Shown here: positions 17,752-27,287 of the stretch, piece by piece
Numbering within the stretch: position 1 is the stretch's first letter
How the letters are laid out: the number at the start of each line of letters is the position of its first letter
Origin: Syntrophus gentianae
Lineage (GTDB): Bacteria > Desulfobacterota > Syntrophia > Syntrophales > Syntrophaceae
Reading direction: 5' to 3'
Assembly: GCF_900109885.1 (NCBI RefSeq)
Contig: NZ_FOBS01000015.1
Span: forward strand, 1 to 64,000
Length of the DNA stretch: 64,000 nucleotides
Program-made: the position numbers and the translations under genes
Notes under the pieces: generated by a model
The model's database searches: none
What the model was told of the DNA's origin: nothing
What the model saw: only the letters and a program-made list of their open reading frames with translations

Positions 17752-19416
17752 TCAAAACATCAGCAATATTTTCCGCTGCACGCGAATCCAGAGACTGTCC
17801 AGCGGGTAGAGAAATACATGGGTAAGAATAAGCAGAACAACGGCGGTGCCGAGGGAAGCTGCAAGGAGAGTCAGCGTTTTTTTGTCCAGCTGCCAACTTC
17901 TTTTCTCCACCACATTGCTCATAAAAGGAATGACGGACAGTACAGGAACTCCGGCCAACGAATGTAAATCCGTTTCGGTCTTGATGGATTTATCCAAGGA
18001 CTCCTGAGTGACGATGAGGACGATGCTGCCAAAAAGAGACAGAATTAGTCCGGCAAGGAGAATCCTGGGCCGGTTTGGTTTGTCCGCTTTCTCCGGAAAA
18101 GCGGCCGATTCAATAATGGTGAAGCGCTCAGCCTTCTGCGACTCCTCCATCCCTTGGGCTACCCTGGATTCCAGAAGTTTATTCATAATGTCGTTGTATT
18201 TGTTTTTAGCGTTTTCATAATCGCTGAGGAGACCCTTGTAATCCGCTTCAATCATTGGCGCCCGATTCAGCTTGCCCTGGTATGCGCCCATTTGGCTGCG
18301 AATCTGGGCGCCCTGCTGCTGAAGGGAACGGATGTCCATCGCCGCCGTTTCAATCTGGGTTTTCAGAGAGGTGTAGGCAGGATTGATGTTTGTCTTCCCG
18401 AGGGACGGTTTCCTCTTGTCTCCGGTTTTCTTACCTTCGGCCATCTGCTTCTCCAGTTCCCGGATTTCCCGTTTCAGGCGGATGATGTCCGGATGTTTAT
18501 CGCTCAGGGTCGTCTGGCGGTTGATCAATTCGCTGCGAAGGGTCTCCAGCCGGACCGTGGGATTCTGCTCCACCTCTCCCTTTTCCTTATTGGTAATGAA
18601 CTGATCCACCGTTGTCAGCTGGCTCTCCAGATAGATCTTTCTTTCCTGGGCGGTTCGGATCTGGGCGTTGACTTGATCGAGATCACGGCGGAGCTGGTCG
18701 AGGGCCTGGATGTTGGCCGCACCATGTTCCGGCAGTTCACCCATATGGGCGCTTTTCAAGGCGCTGATCTGGTTGGCGTAGCCATCCATCTGTTTCTTCA
18801 GTTCATTGAGCTGCGAATTAAGGAATTCCGTTATCCCTGCGGCCCTTTCTCCCCGTTTCTTGAAATTTTCTTCCAGGTAAAGCGAGGCCAGGACACTGGC
18901 GACCTTCTGCACCGTGGCCGGGTCCTTGCCGCTATAAGAAAGAGTGAAGGCGATTGTCGTTTCTGCTTTTGCCGTGCCGGATTGGATCCTTTTTTTACCA
19001 AAACTGCCAGTGCTGATCGTCTCCAGATTGATGTCATTGCGCATGTTGCCGATGATTTCTTCTATGGCGAAGGTTTTCCGCATTTCTGGATAGAGATTGA
19101 ACTGGTTGATGATTTCGAGGAGTTTGGCGCGGCTCATAATCTGTTGGGAGATGGTTGTCAGCCGTTCTTCCACGTAGCTTGTGACCGAGGTTCGAACATA
19201 CTCCTGCGGAATCTGTTGTGCTTCGATCAGGATGGTGGACTTGGATACATAAACAGGGGGAAGTACAAAAGCAGTAATGACTATCAGCGATAGCAATGAA
19301 AAAAAAGTGACAAGGAACGTTTTGCCGCGCCGTCTCATCAATTGGCTGATCAAATTCTTGAGTTCCTGGTAATCCATCTGTTTTTGCATCTGTATATCGA
19401 CTCGCCCTTGTACCAT
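17752..19416 (-). CDS. Polysaccharide chain-length determinant (Wzz/GNVR, PEP-CTERM type)
   Basis: A 554-residue inner-membrane polysaccharide copolymerase. One transmembrane helix lies near residues 35-55 (TFLVTFFSLLSLIVITAFVL) and another near 455-475 (ILLAGLILSLFGSIVLIV); a further hydrophobic segment sits near 510-535. Between them is a long periplasmic coiled coil, with QLNELKKQMDGYANQI and RLKREIRELEKQMAE segments, and the P-x2-E-A-D-Y-x-G-L region typical of the GNVR domain. The family controls chain length and works with the adjacent kinase-like ATPase and the Wza-like protein. The N-terminal 13 residues before MDYQELKN may not be translated, since several Met codons are available. 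Confidence 0.9.
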   Translation of the reverse strand: MVQGRVDIQMQKQMDYQELKNLISQLMRRRGKTFLVTFFSLLSLIVITAFVLPPVYVSKSTILIEAQQIPQEYVRTSVTSYVEERLTTISQQIMSRAKLLEIINQFNLYPEMRKTFAIEEIIGNMRNDINLETISTGSFGKKRIQSGTAKAETTIAFTLSYSGKDPATVQKVASVLASLYLEENFKKRGERAAGITEFLNSQLNELKKQMDGYANQISALKSAHMGELPEHGAANIQALDQLRRDLDQVNAQIRTAQERKIYLESQLTTVDQFITNKEKGEVEQNPTVRLETLRSELINRQTTLSDKHPDIIRLKREIRELEKQMAEGKKTGDKRKPSLGKTNINPAYTSLKTQIETAAMDIRSLQQQGAQIRSQMGAYQGKLNRAPMIEADYKGLLSDYENAKNKYNDIMNKLLESRVAQGMEESQKAERFTIIESAAFPEKADKPNRPRILLAGLILSLFGSIVLIVTQESLDKSIKTETDLHSLAGVPVLSVIPFMSNVVEKRSWQLDKKTLTLLAASLGTAVVLLILTHVFLYPLDSLWIRVQRKILLMF

Positions 19417-19450
19417 AATTTAAAATAAGCTCCGGCTTGAAATTATTTAA

Positions 19451-19570
19451 ATTCCATATCAAAGCACTCTCTGGGTTCGCTTTGTTATTGGCTCCTCGGC
19501 GTACGATTTAGTAAGCCTGTATCTCATCTGCCTAGCTGCCTTGATATCATCTGTTATCTAGAATTGGAAT
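19451..19570. repeat. Dispersed palindromic repeat, copy A (degenerate)
   Basis: About 120 bases align along their whole length with 60841-60964, sharing the core GGCTCCTCGRCGTACG and a later TGCCTTG-YTATCATCT block. Its ends, ATTCCATATCAAA and ATCTAGAATTGGAAT, are an eroded form of the inverted ends of copy B. It lies between two minus-strand genes of the export operon. Confidence 0.75.
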
Positions 19571-19594
19571 CTTATCTATGATGATGGAATCATT

Positions 19595-20788
19595 TTACCA
19601 GGTATAGGGAAAATTGAAAGTCAGAAGAATCCAGAACCGGTTGCGCTCGATGGTCTCGTACCGGTCCAGGGTCTTGTCGTAATCGTTGGCATAGGTATAC
19701 CCGACATCCAGCCTGTGATCCTTGGTGAAGGTGTAATACAGGCTCGGTGAAACCGAGTAGTACCGTGAATCTTCCTCGTTTGCACGATTGTCTGAATTAT
19801 CCGATTTGGTGAAGTAAAGCGTTCCGCTGACATTCGCGCCGAATTTATCGGTGAATTTCCTGCTTGCGCTGGCAGAGAAGCGGTCCACATTGACCGGTTC
19901 CCCATCGCTGTTGTAATAGAGGTCTCTGGTATAGCCGACAGTGGCGGAAGCTGTTTCCCAGGACTTGGTCGCAGAGATGTTGGCCGTCCAGTTCCAGTTG
20001 GTATCCGTTGAGTCTTGAAGGTGATATTTCGACAGGTGATACTGAGTATCGGAGTATCGAGCGCCCACCATGGCATTTACAACCAAAGTTTCCCAAAAAC
20101 GGTGACTCATTCCCAGGGAGAGGCCGTAGTTGTCCACAGTGCTGGTATCCGAGTCGTAGCGGCCATAGTAGGGCGAAACCGACAGGATAAAGCGGCGGTC
20201 AAGAAAGGCGTGACTGTATGTCAAGCTTACGGAATCGTTGGTGGTGTCTTCGTCATACTGATTCGTGTAATCGGTTGCGGAATGGGAGTAATTCAAAGCC
20301 AGGTCCGAGACCTCGTTCAGGCTGTAGGAAAGACCTGCGCCACCCGAATACCGATGAACGGTGGATTTTTTCGTGACGATTCCGCTTTCATCAAGATACG
20401 TATCCTGGGTTGTATCCCGGTTGTAGCCGGCGTTGGCCCGAATCGCGAACTTTTCCGTGAGTTTATGGGAGGCATTCACTCCGTAATACTGGTTGACGGT
20501 ATCTTCATCGCTATAATCCGCATACCTCAGCACATTCACCTTTGCCGTGGCGCCAAGATACGTACGTTCCGTTTTGTAGTCCAGCCTGAGGCCCGGACTG
20601 ACGGTGAAGATAAAGTCATCCCGCTTTATATTGTTGTGGTCGAAATCGATGTTGTCATCGTACTCAGTTCGAAGCCCCACCGACGGTGTGAGGGTGATTT
20701 CCGCCGCCTGGGAGAGCGAAAGAAAAAGCGGGCATAAGAGCAAGAATAAGGAAAATACAAAGTACGGCAGCCTCTTTTTTTCGTTCAT
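19595..20788 (-). CDS. Outer-membrane beta-barrel protein of the export locus
   Basis: A 397-residue protein with a signal peptide (MNEKKRLPYFVFSLFLLLCP, cleavage probably after SLSQAA). The mature part is a succession of amphipathic strands with alternating aromatic residues, such as YSHSATDYTNQYDED and YYSVSPSLYYTFTKDH, and ends in FNFPYTW, an aromatic C-terminus suited to BAM recognition. This composition and its position beside the Wza-like and chain-length genes fit the PEP-CTERM-locus outer-membrane proteins described by TIGR-type models. It presumably forms or stabilises the outer-membrane part of the polymer export path. The ATG has AAGGA 9 bases upstream. Confidence 0.85.
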   Translation of the reverse strand: MNEKKRLPYFVFSLFLLLCPLFLSLSQAAEITLTPSVGLRTEYDDNIDFDHNNIKRDDFIFTVSPGLRLDYKTERTYLGATAKVNVLRYADYSDEDTVNQYYGVNASHKLTEKFAIRANAGYNRDTTQDTYLDESGIVTKKSTVHRYSGGAGLSYSLNEVSDLALNYSHSATDYTNQYDEDTTNDSVSLTYSHAFLDRRFILSVSPYYGRYDSDTSTVDNYGLSLGMSHRFWETLVVNAMVGARYSDTQYHLSKYHLQDSTDTNWNWTANISATKSWETASATVGYTRDLYYNSDGEPVNVDRFSASASRKFTDKFGANVSGTLYFTKSDNSDNRANEEDSRYYSVSPSLYYTFTKDHRLDVGYTYANDYDKTLDRYETIERNRFWILLTFNFPYTW

Positions 20789-20832
20789 GAAGACCGTCCT
20801 TTCATAAGAATTATCATCGGAAATCTCTTGAA

Positions 20833-21399
20833 TCAGGGCACCACGACCACATCGCCGCGTTTGAGGAAAATGTTCTGCTGAAGATTCTCCCCCTTCTTGA
20901 CCTCATGGTAATCAAAGGGGATCTTGATGTCCTTTCCTCCCTCTTTCCGCAGGATGAGGATTCTGCTGCCTGCGGCAAAAGGGTTGAGGTCGCCGGCCAT
21001 GGCCAGAATCTGCATGACATCGGTTTCCTGGGTGATGGGAAACTGGCCGGGCTTGTTGACCTTGCCCACGACGGAGGCCGTCATGCTGGGGGTTCGCAGC
21101 AGGATGACCGTTACGTTGGCGTCAGGGACATAAACGGAGATTTTTTTTGTGACAATGTCGCGAAGCTCCGCCACGGTGAGATCGGCAACCTTCACTTCCT
21201 GAATCAGGGGAAACGTAATGACGCCATCGGGCGGCACGACAAGCTCCCGCTTCAGACTCTCGTCCTTCCACACGGATATTTCCAGCGCGTCGCCGGGGCC
21301 GATTCGATAGGAACTGCTCTGGGCAAAGGCATCTTTAAGCGTCAAAACGAGCAGGAGACTCAAAAGAAAAGAGATGACGAATTTGCCGTTTTTTTTCAT
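20833..21399 (-). CDS. Polysaccharide export protein, Wza/KpsD type
   Basis: A 188-residue periplasmic/outer-membrane polysaccharide export protein. After a signal peptide (KFVISFLLSLLLVLTLKDAF, cleavage near AFA) comes the export domain YRIGPGDALEISVWKDESL, then the SLBB-like part VGKVNKPGQFPITQETDVMQ. It lacks the long C-terminal part of Wza, as usual for the short PEP-CTERM-locus form. I chose the ATG at 21399 because AGGAGG lies 6 bases upstream; the frame runs open to 21438 but those residues are not signal-like. There is no lipobox cysteine in the signal region. Confidence 0.9.
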   Translation of the reverse strand: MKKNGKFVISFLLSLLLVLTLKDAFAQSSSYRIGPGDALEISVWKDESLKRELVVPPDGVITFPLIQEVKVADLTVAELRDIVTKKISVYVPDANVTVILLRTPSMTASVVGKVNKPGQFPITQETDVMQILAMAGDLNPFAAGSRILILRKEGGKDIKIPFDYHEVKKGENLQQNIFLKRGDVVVVP

Positions 21400-21535
21400 C
21401 GTATCCTCCTGAAGAAAATCGATCTTATAAGGATCCACGGACTCAGCTCGACACCATAATCGAACTTCCGAAGATCAGCCATCAGGAAAACCCTGATTTA
21501 CACCCTCTAAAACCCTTATTTTTTGCCCAAAACGC

Positions 21536-23434
21536 TCAGCGGGGATTCGCCCCCAGCTTCGACAAGGCATTCCTGGCATCCCTGTCTCCGGGGAAAGGCT
21601 CCGGACTTGCCGCAGCGACATTCAGATAAGAGCGGGCCTCGGAAACGTTTCCCAGGGAAAGACAGATCATGCCCATGTGGTAGCTGATCGCGGGATTGCG
21701 GAGCGTGGCGGCATCCAGTCCCGCCAGCAGCTCTTTCGCCTGGGCATAACGGCCCTGCCGGTAAGCAATCCAGGCGGCCGTGTCCGCGAAGTGATAATTC
21801 TTCCCATAGGTTTTCATTAAGGGTGAAAGAAGCTTTTCAGCCCGGTTCAGGTTTGCCGGCGTCGGCGCGTATTCAGCCAGGTGGAAAGCCAGATTGTTGA
21901 TGAGCAGGGGCGAATTGGGGTAACGGGCGATCATTTCTTCATGAATGGCCCGCGCCTTGGCGATTTCCCCCTTGTTTTCCAGGATGCGGGTCATGCCGAT
22001 GGCCGCCCCGGCGTTGTTCGGGTAGAAACCGCGGATCTTCTCGTAATAGGCCAGCGCCTGATCCGGCCTCTTCCGGGATTCCTCCAGCAGGGCCAGGCCG
22101 AAGAGGGCGCTTTCGGACTTGGGCTGCTTGGAGAGAATGGTCTTGTAGGTGTCTTCAGCCAGGTTGTCTTCCTTGTTCAGGTGGTGAACCCGGGCCAGCC
22201 GCAGGAGGACCGGGATGGAATTGGGCGACGACTTGAGTACGGCGCGATATTCCGCGATGGCGGTGACGTAATCCTTCTTGTCCGCCAGGATGTCGCCCTT
22301 CATGGCATGGGCTGCTTCATCCTGCGGGTTTTCCTTGATGACCTCATCCACGAGCTTCGTGGCTTTCTCCTTGTTCCCCGAGGGATAGAGGATGCCGGCC
22401 AGCAGGAGTTTGGCTTTCAGACTGCCGGGATCGCTTCCGGCCTTGTTCAGATACTGTTCGAGAAGGGCAATGGACTGTTTCGAGTTGTTCAAGGTCAGAT
22501 AATACCGGGCCAGGATGTCATAGGGCGCCAGTTCCTTGGGAAAATCCTGAATGGCCTTCTGGAGGACGGTAACCATGGAATCATACTTCTTCCCTGCCGC
22601 GTAAAACTGGGCGAGTTGGATCCGGGGATCCAGCTTGTTGGGATGACTCTTGACCATCTCCAGCAGGATGGCTTCGGCCGCCGAAGGTCGCCCCGTCCGC
22701 TGGTAGAAACTCGCCAGGAGAAGCTTCGGTCCATCGGCTGCAGGATCGAGGGCTGCCAGTGCCTTGTATTCGGTCTCCGCTTCCGGCAATGCCTTCTGCC
22801 TTTCCAGCATCGCAATCAACATCAGCCGGCCTTTTCTGCTCTGCGGATTCTGGGCAATCAGGTTTTTCAAAATCCCCTGGGCATCGGCGGGAAGGTTCTG
22901 CCGGTTCTTCAGTTCCGCCAGCATCAGGTAGGGCTCTTCCTTTTTCGGATTCCGGGCGATCAGGCCTTTGAGAATCGATTCGGCTTCGTCCGCCTTCTGA
23001 TCAGCCAGAAGGCAGAGGGACTTGAGCAGCAGGGCCTCCTCATGATCCGGGACTTTCGCCAGGACGAGATCGGCTTTCTCGAGGGCCTCCTTCTTCTTTC
23101 CCGCCGCGAAGAGAAGGCTTCCCAGGGTGACCTGCGCCTCCCAGAGCTGGGGATTCAGTTCCACGGCTTTGTTCAGCGAGTCATAGGCCGGTTTCCAGCG
23201 CTTCAGCCGGAAATTGGAGAGGCCGATCATCTGGTGGGCCTGGGCGAAGCGGGGATCGATCTTGACGGCGTTCTGGTAATTGATGATCGCCTTGGCATAA
23301 TCCCCCTTTTTGTAGAGCTCCTCCCCGTTCTTGAAGAACTTGGCCTTCCGTTCTTCAGGGCTGCCGCAGGCCGACAGGCAAACGGCAAGAAAAATCATCA
23401 TGAGAACAGCTGCGCCGATTCTTTTCGCTTTCAT
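21536..23434 (-). CDS. TPR-repeat lipoprotein, PEP-CTERM system type (PrsT-like)
   Basis: A 632-residue lipoprotein with lipobox LSAC (Cys near residue 23) followed by tandem tetratricopeptide repeats over almost the whole length, e.g. KGDYAKAIINYQNAVKIDPR and KDYVTAIAEYRAVLKSSPNS. The spacing and the position in the cluster match the TPR lipoproteins of PEP-CTERM polysaccharide loci. It is probably anchored to the outer membrane on the periplasmic side and scaffolds the export complex. GGAG lies 9 bases before the ATG. It appears to be the first gene of the minus-strand export operon. The 103 bases upstream, towards lon, show no obvious promoter that I can defend. Confidence 0.9.
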   Translation of the reverse strand: MKAKRIGAAVLMMIFLAVCLSACGSPEERKAKFFKNGEELYKKGDYAKAIINYQNAVKIDPRFAQAHQMIGLSNFRLKRWKPAYDSLNKAVELNPQLWEAQVTLGSLLFAAGKKKEALEKADLVLAKVPDHEEALLLKSLCLLADQKADEAESILKGLIARNPKKEEPYLMLAELKNRQNLPADAQGILKNLIAQNPQSRKGRLMLIAMLERQKALPEAETEYKALAALDPAADGPKLLLASFYQRTGRPSAAEAILLEMVKSHPNKLDPRIQLAQFYAAGKKYDSMVTVLQKAIQDFPKELAPYDILARYYLTLNNSKQSIALLEQYLNKAGSDPGSLKAKLLLAGILYPSGNKEKATKLVDEVIKENPQDEAAHAMKGDILADKKDYVTAIAEYRAVLKSSPNSIPVLLRLARVHHLNKEDNLAEDTYKTILSKQPKSESALFGLALLEESRKRPDQALAYYEKIRGFYPNNAGAAIGMTRILENKGEIAKARAIHEEMIARYPNSPLLINNLAFHLAEYAPTPANLNRAEKLLSPLMKTYGKNYHFADTAAWIAYRQGRYAQAKELLAGLDAATLRNPAISYHMGMICLSLGNVSEARSYLNVAAASPEPFPGDRDARNALSKLGANPR

Positions 23435-23537
23435 ACGTTCTTTCTCCAGGAAATGATTTTTAAAGCCGCCTGAAAATCCTTTTTGAAAAACAACATGGAA
23501 TTACCTGATCCTGCCTGAAAATGCAATCTCTGAGCCG

Positions 23538-25898
23538 TCATCTCTTGACGAGAGCAAGATTCAAAACTTCCAGCATTTCATTGACAAAGTTGAACGTCAT
23601 TTCTTTGCGCACCTTCGGAGGAATCTCCTCCAGGTCTTTCCGGTTCCATTTGGGAAGAATAATTCTTTTGATCCCCGCCCGGTGAGCGGCCAGGACTTTT
23701 TCCTTGATCCCCCCCACGGGCAGAACAAGCCCTCTCAAGGTGATCTCGCCCGTCATGGCCAGGTCATTTTTTACCGCTGAATTCGTCAGCAGGGAGACCA
23801 GCGCCGTGAACATCGTCACCCCGGCGGAAGGGCCGTCCTTGGGGATGGCGCCGGCGGGGACGTGAATGTGGATATCGGTGTTCTCAAAGAAATCAACGGG
23901 AATGCCCAGCTGTTCCGCGTTGGAGCGGATGAAGCTGAGCGCGGCGCTGGCGGATTCCTTCATGACTTCTCCCAATTGGCCGGTCAGGGTCAGCCCTTTT
24001 CTGCCCTTCATGGCCGTGGCCTCCACGAACATCAGTTCGCCTCCCGCAGGTGTCCAGGCCAGACCCATGGCAATGCCGGGCTTTGAGATACGTTCCCTGG
24101 CTTCGGAGATCATGCGGACCGGCCCCAGATACCGAGGAACCTCCCGGGCGTTTATGACCGCCGATGAGATTTCTCCCTCGGCAATCCGGCTGGCGACGGA
24201 GCGGCAGACCGAAGCGATTTCCCTTTCCAGGTTGCGGACGCCCGCCTCGCGGGTATAACCTGCAATGATCGCCTTGGTCGCGCCGTCGGTAAACTTGATC
24301 TGTTCCGGGGTCAGGCCGTGAGCTTCCCGCTGTTTGGGGATCAGGTAGCGTTGGGCGATCCGCAGCTTTTCATCCTGGGTGTAGCCGGGCAGTTCGATGA
24401 CTTCGAGGCGATCCCTCAGGGCGGGCGGAATCGTATCGAGGATATTTGCCGTCGTGATGAACATCACAGGGGAGAGATCGAAGGTGACATCGAGATAATG
24501 ATCCACGAAGGTAGAATTCTGCTCCGGATCAAGCACTTCCAGGAGGGCGGACGAAGGGTCTCCCCGGAAGTCGCTGCCAACCTTGTCGATTTCGTCGAGA
24601 ACAAAAATGGGATTGCTGGATTCGGCACGGCGGATGCCCTGAATGATCCGTCCCGGCAATGCGCCGACATAGGTCCGGCGGTGACCGCGGATTTCCGCTT
24701 CGTCGCGAACGCCCCCCAGGGAGATCCGGAAAAATTTCCGCCCCAGTGCCCGGGCAATCGAATGAGCCAGGGAAGTCTTACCTGTTCCCGGAGGGCCGAC
24801 AAAGCAGAGAATCGGCCCCTGGGTGTCCGGCTTCAGCTTGCGGACGGCCAGATATTCTATAATGCGCCTTTTTGCCTTATCCAGACCGAAATGGTCCTCG
24901 TCAAGGATCCGGCGGGCCTGCTTGATGTCCTGATTGTCCTGGGTCATTTCATTCCAGGGGAGGGAGGTGATCCAGTCCAGATAGGTCGCAGCCACGGAAT
25001 ATTCCGCTGAAGAGGGATGCATGCGCGTCATTCTGTCCAGTTCCCGGAGGGCTTCCTTCCTGGCCTCTTCGGTAAGCTCTTTGGCATCGATCTTCTTCCG
25101 GTAGTCTTCGACTTCAACCCGGTTTTCATCGGACTCGCCCAGTTCGGTGCGGATGGCCTTCAACTGCTGCCGCAGGTAATACTCCCGCTGGCTTTTATCG
25201 ATATCCTCCTGCACCTGTGACTGAATCTTGCTGCCCAGTTCCAGGATTTCCATCTGGTGGTTGACGATCTGCGTGATTTCCTTCAGGCGCTGCCGAACAT
25301 CCAGGGTTTCGAGAATTTTCTGCTTTTCCTCGACCGAGGCGTTGACGATGGAAGCGATGATGTCGGCCATGGTCCCCGGCTCCTGAACGGACCTGGCCAT
25401 GGTTGCAAATTCCTGGGGCAGAAAAGGGGAAAGCTTGACAACGCGCTCAAAAAGGGCGGCAAGATTGGCCATGAGGGCTTCTATTTCGAGATCCTTGATG
25501 AAGAGATCCTCTTCAATCTTTTCAATCCGTGCCTGGAGATGGGGGGCTCCTTCGATAAATTCTATAATCTGGAAGCGGCAGAGGCCTTGAACCATCAGTT
25601 GGGCCCTTTCCCCGGCCTGCCTGGCCATTTTCTTGATGGATACGCAGGTGCCGATGCGATGGAGATCTTCCGGCCGGCACAGCGGCCCTTCAGAGGTCAG
25701 CGCTTTCCTGGTTAAAACCAGTCCCATCAAGCGGTCCCTGGACATGGCTTCGTCGACCACCGAGATCAGGCGATCGCCCACAATTTCTATGGGAAACATC
25801 ATCTTCGGGAAGGCCACGGTATGGTAAATAGGCATGATCGGGAGGATTTCCGGCAGCTTGACGAAATTGAGTTCATCGATGATCTTACTTTCCGGCAT
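23538..25898 (-). CDS. lon: ATP-dependent protease Lon
   Basis: A 786-residue cytosolic AAA+ serine protease that degrades misfolded and regulatory proteins. The N-terminal LonN domain begins [20 protein letters not shown]. Walker A is GPPGTGKTS (near residue 357) and Walker B is FVLDEIDKV. The protease domain shows the Ser-Lys dyad: Ser in PKDGPSAG (near 683) and Lys in [10 protein letters not shown] (near 726). Length is normal for the family. It is transcribed away from the hsp20 gene, in the same direction and 43 bases downstream of it, so the two may form a small proteostasis operon. Confidence 0.97.
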   Translation of the reverse strand: MPESKIIDELNFVKLPEILPIMPIYHTVAFPKMMFPIEIVGDRLISVVDEAMSRDRLMGLVLTRKALTSEGPLCRPEDLHRIGTCVSIKKMARQAGERAQLMVQGLCRFQIIEFIEGAPHLQARIEKIEEDLFIKDLEIEALMANLAALFERVVKLSPFLPQEFATMARSVQEPGTMADIIASIVNASVEEKQKILETLDVRQRLKEITQIVNHQMEILELGSKIQSQVQEDIDKSQREYYLRQQLKAIRTELGESDENRVEVEDYRKKIDAKELTEEARKEALRELDRMTRMHPSSAEYSVAATYLDWITSLPWNEMTQDNQDIKQARRILDEDHFGLDKAKRRIIEYLAVRKLKPDTQGPILCFVGPPGTGKTSLAHSIARALGRKFFRISLGGVRDEAEIRGHRRTYVGALPGRIIQGIRRAESSNPIFVLDEIDKVGSDFRGDPSSALLEVLDPEQNSTFVDHYLDVTFDLSPVMFITTANILDTIPPALRDRLEVIELPGYTQDEKLRIAQRYLIPKQREAHGLTPEQIKFTDGATKAIIAGYTREAGVRNLEREIASVCRSVASRIAEGEISSAVINAREVPRYLGPVRMISEARERISKPGIAMGLAWTPAGGELMFVEATAMKGRKGLTLTGQLGEVMKESASAALSFIRSNAEQLGIPVDFFENTDIHIHVPAGAIPKDGPSAGVTMFTALVSLLTNSAVKNDLAMTGEITLRGLVLPVGGIKEKVLAAHRAGIKRIILPKWNRKDLEEIPPKVRKEMTFNFVNEMLEVLNLALVKR

Positions 25899-25941
25899 GG
25901 CAGTCTCCGTGGGTTGGCGGCTTAATCCATTTTATTCTTGA

Positions 25942-26391
25942 TTATCGGCGATGCTGAAGCAGAATCCTGTGGACTTTGCCTGAAGGAAGCTTGCTCATGC
26001 GGATTTCCAAAAGTCCATCGGCATAAACCGCTTCCGCGGTGTTGGTGTCGATGGGAGAGGGCAGGATCAGGCGCCGTTCAAAATAGCCGGAGGGAATTTC
26101 TGCAAGATGATAACGGGCGTTTCCGATTCCGGAGCTGGTGGACCGCTTCCCATAGACCTTCACGGTTCGGCTGCTGATCTCCAGATGAAGATCCTCGCGT
26201 TTCACTCCCGCCATTTCCGCAAAAAGAACAATCCGGTCGGGCGAATCGTAAATATCTATCTGGGGCCGCCAGGCCTGCCGAGAGAATGCGTAACCCGAAG
26301 TGACCGTGGGAAACATATCAGAGAGCATTCTGTCATAGTCAAGGCCTGTTTCTTTGTGTTCATCATCCAGATGAATTTTGATGTAATTCAT
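25942..26391 (-). CDS. Small heat-shock protein Hsp20/alpha-crystallin
   Basis: A 149-residue chaperone. The alpha-crystallin domain runs from about WRPQIDIYDSPDRIVLFAEM to DGLLEIRMSKLP, with the family motif A-x-x-x-G-L-L (AVYADGLLEI) near the C-terminus. The frame is open far upstream to 26580, but the start at 26391 is chosen because AAAGGAG lies 6 bases before it and the preceding residues are not conserved. It holds unfolding proteins in the cytosol under stress and lies directly upstream of lon. A TTGACA sequence is present in the leader but no matching -10 or heat-shock promoter is clear. Confidence 0.92.
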   Translation of the reverse strand: MNYIKIHLDDEHKETGLDYDRMLSDMFPTVTSGYAFSRQAWRPQIDIYDSPDRIVLFAEMAGVKREDLHLEISSRTVKVYGKRSTSSGIGNARYHLAEIPSGYFERRLILPSPIDTNTAEAVYADGLLEIRMSKLPSGKVHRILLQHRR

Positions 26392-26576
26392 GCTCATCTC
26401 CTTTAAAGAGGAACCCGAATGAGGTTCGAGGAATGCAGGTCGGACGGACCGGAATCCTTGGCAAAGGAAAGCAAGAGACGTGGAAAAAGTGACAAGGCCT
26501 GTCAACGCCGCAACGGGATTGTAAATAGCACTGATTCGGGCGTTTTGTAAAGTTCCTTTCTTGACACGGTCCTTTC

Positions 26577-27284
26577 TCACAACCCCAGATAAGCCTGGCG
26601 GACCGCTTCGTTGTGGAGGAGCGTTTCCGCCGTCCCCTCCATCAGGATCTCGCCGTTTTCCAGGACATAGCCCCGGTGAGCCACCTGGAGGGCCATGTGG
26701 GCGTTCTGTTCCACGAGAAAGATGGTCGTTTCGTTTTCCGAATTGATCTTGCGGATGATCTGGAAGATGAGGCGGACGACAAGGGGGGCGAGACCCAGGG
26801 AAGGCTCATCGAGGAGGAGGAGCTTGGGCCGGGCCATGAGAGCTCGGGAAATGGCCAGCATCTGCTGCTCGCCGCCGCTCAGCGTCCCGCCGGGCTGATG
26901 GCGGCGCTCGGCGAGGATGGGGAACAGATCGAAGACGTAATCCAGGTCGTTGCGGATTCCCAGCCGGTCCCGGCGCAGAAAGGCGCCCATGTCGAGATTT
27001 TCGGCGACGGTCAAGGAGGGAAAGATATGGCGGCCCTCCGGGACCTGGCAGATTCCCAAAGCTACAATGGCATCGGGGGTCCGGTCATGGATGGGCTTTC
27101 CCTCAAAGAGGACCTCGCCTCGCCGGGGCGGGACCAGTCCGGAAATGGACATGAGGGTCGTGCTCTTCCCTGCGCCGTTGGCGCCGATCAGGGTGATGAT
27201 CTCCCCCGGATGGACCGAGATGCTGATGCCTTTGAGGGCCTGGATGTTTCCGTACCAGGTTTCGACCTGCCGCAGTTCCAGCAT
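26577..27284 (-). CDS. livF: Branched-chain amino-acid type ABC transporter ATPase LivF
   Basis: A 235-residue ABC ATPase. Walker A is GANGAGKST (near 36-44), the ABC signature is LSGGEQQM (near 138-145) and Walker B is LLLLDEPSLGLAP. The sequence MLELRQVETWYGNIQALKGI is typical of LivF. It pairs with LivG at the inner membrane and powers import of leucine, isoleucine, valine or related compounds (such systems also carry amides, urea or aromatic acids). It is the last gene of the operon, binding protein-livH-livM-livG-livF, and lies 3 bases after livG. Confidence 0.93.
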   Translation of the reverse strand: MLELRQVETWYGNIQALKGISISVHPGEIITLIGANGAGKSTTLMSISGLVPPRRGEVLFEGKPIHDRTPDAIVALGICQVPEGRHIFPSLTVAENLDMGAFLRRDRLGIRNDLDYVFDLFPILAERRHQPGGTLSGGEQQMLAISRALMARPKLLLLDEPSLGLAPLVVRLIFQIIRKINSENETTIFLVEQNAHMALQVAHRGYVLENGEILMEGTAETLLHNEAVRQAYLGL

Positions 27285-27287
27285 GGT

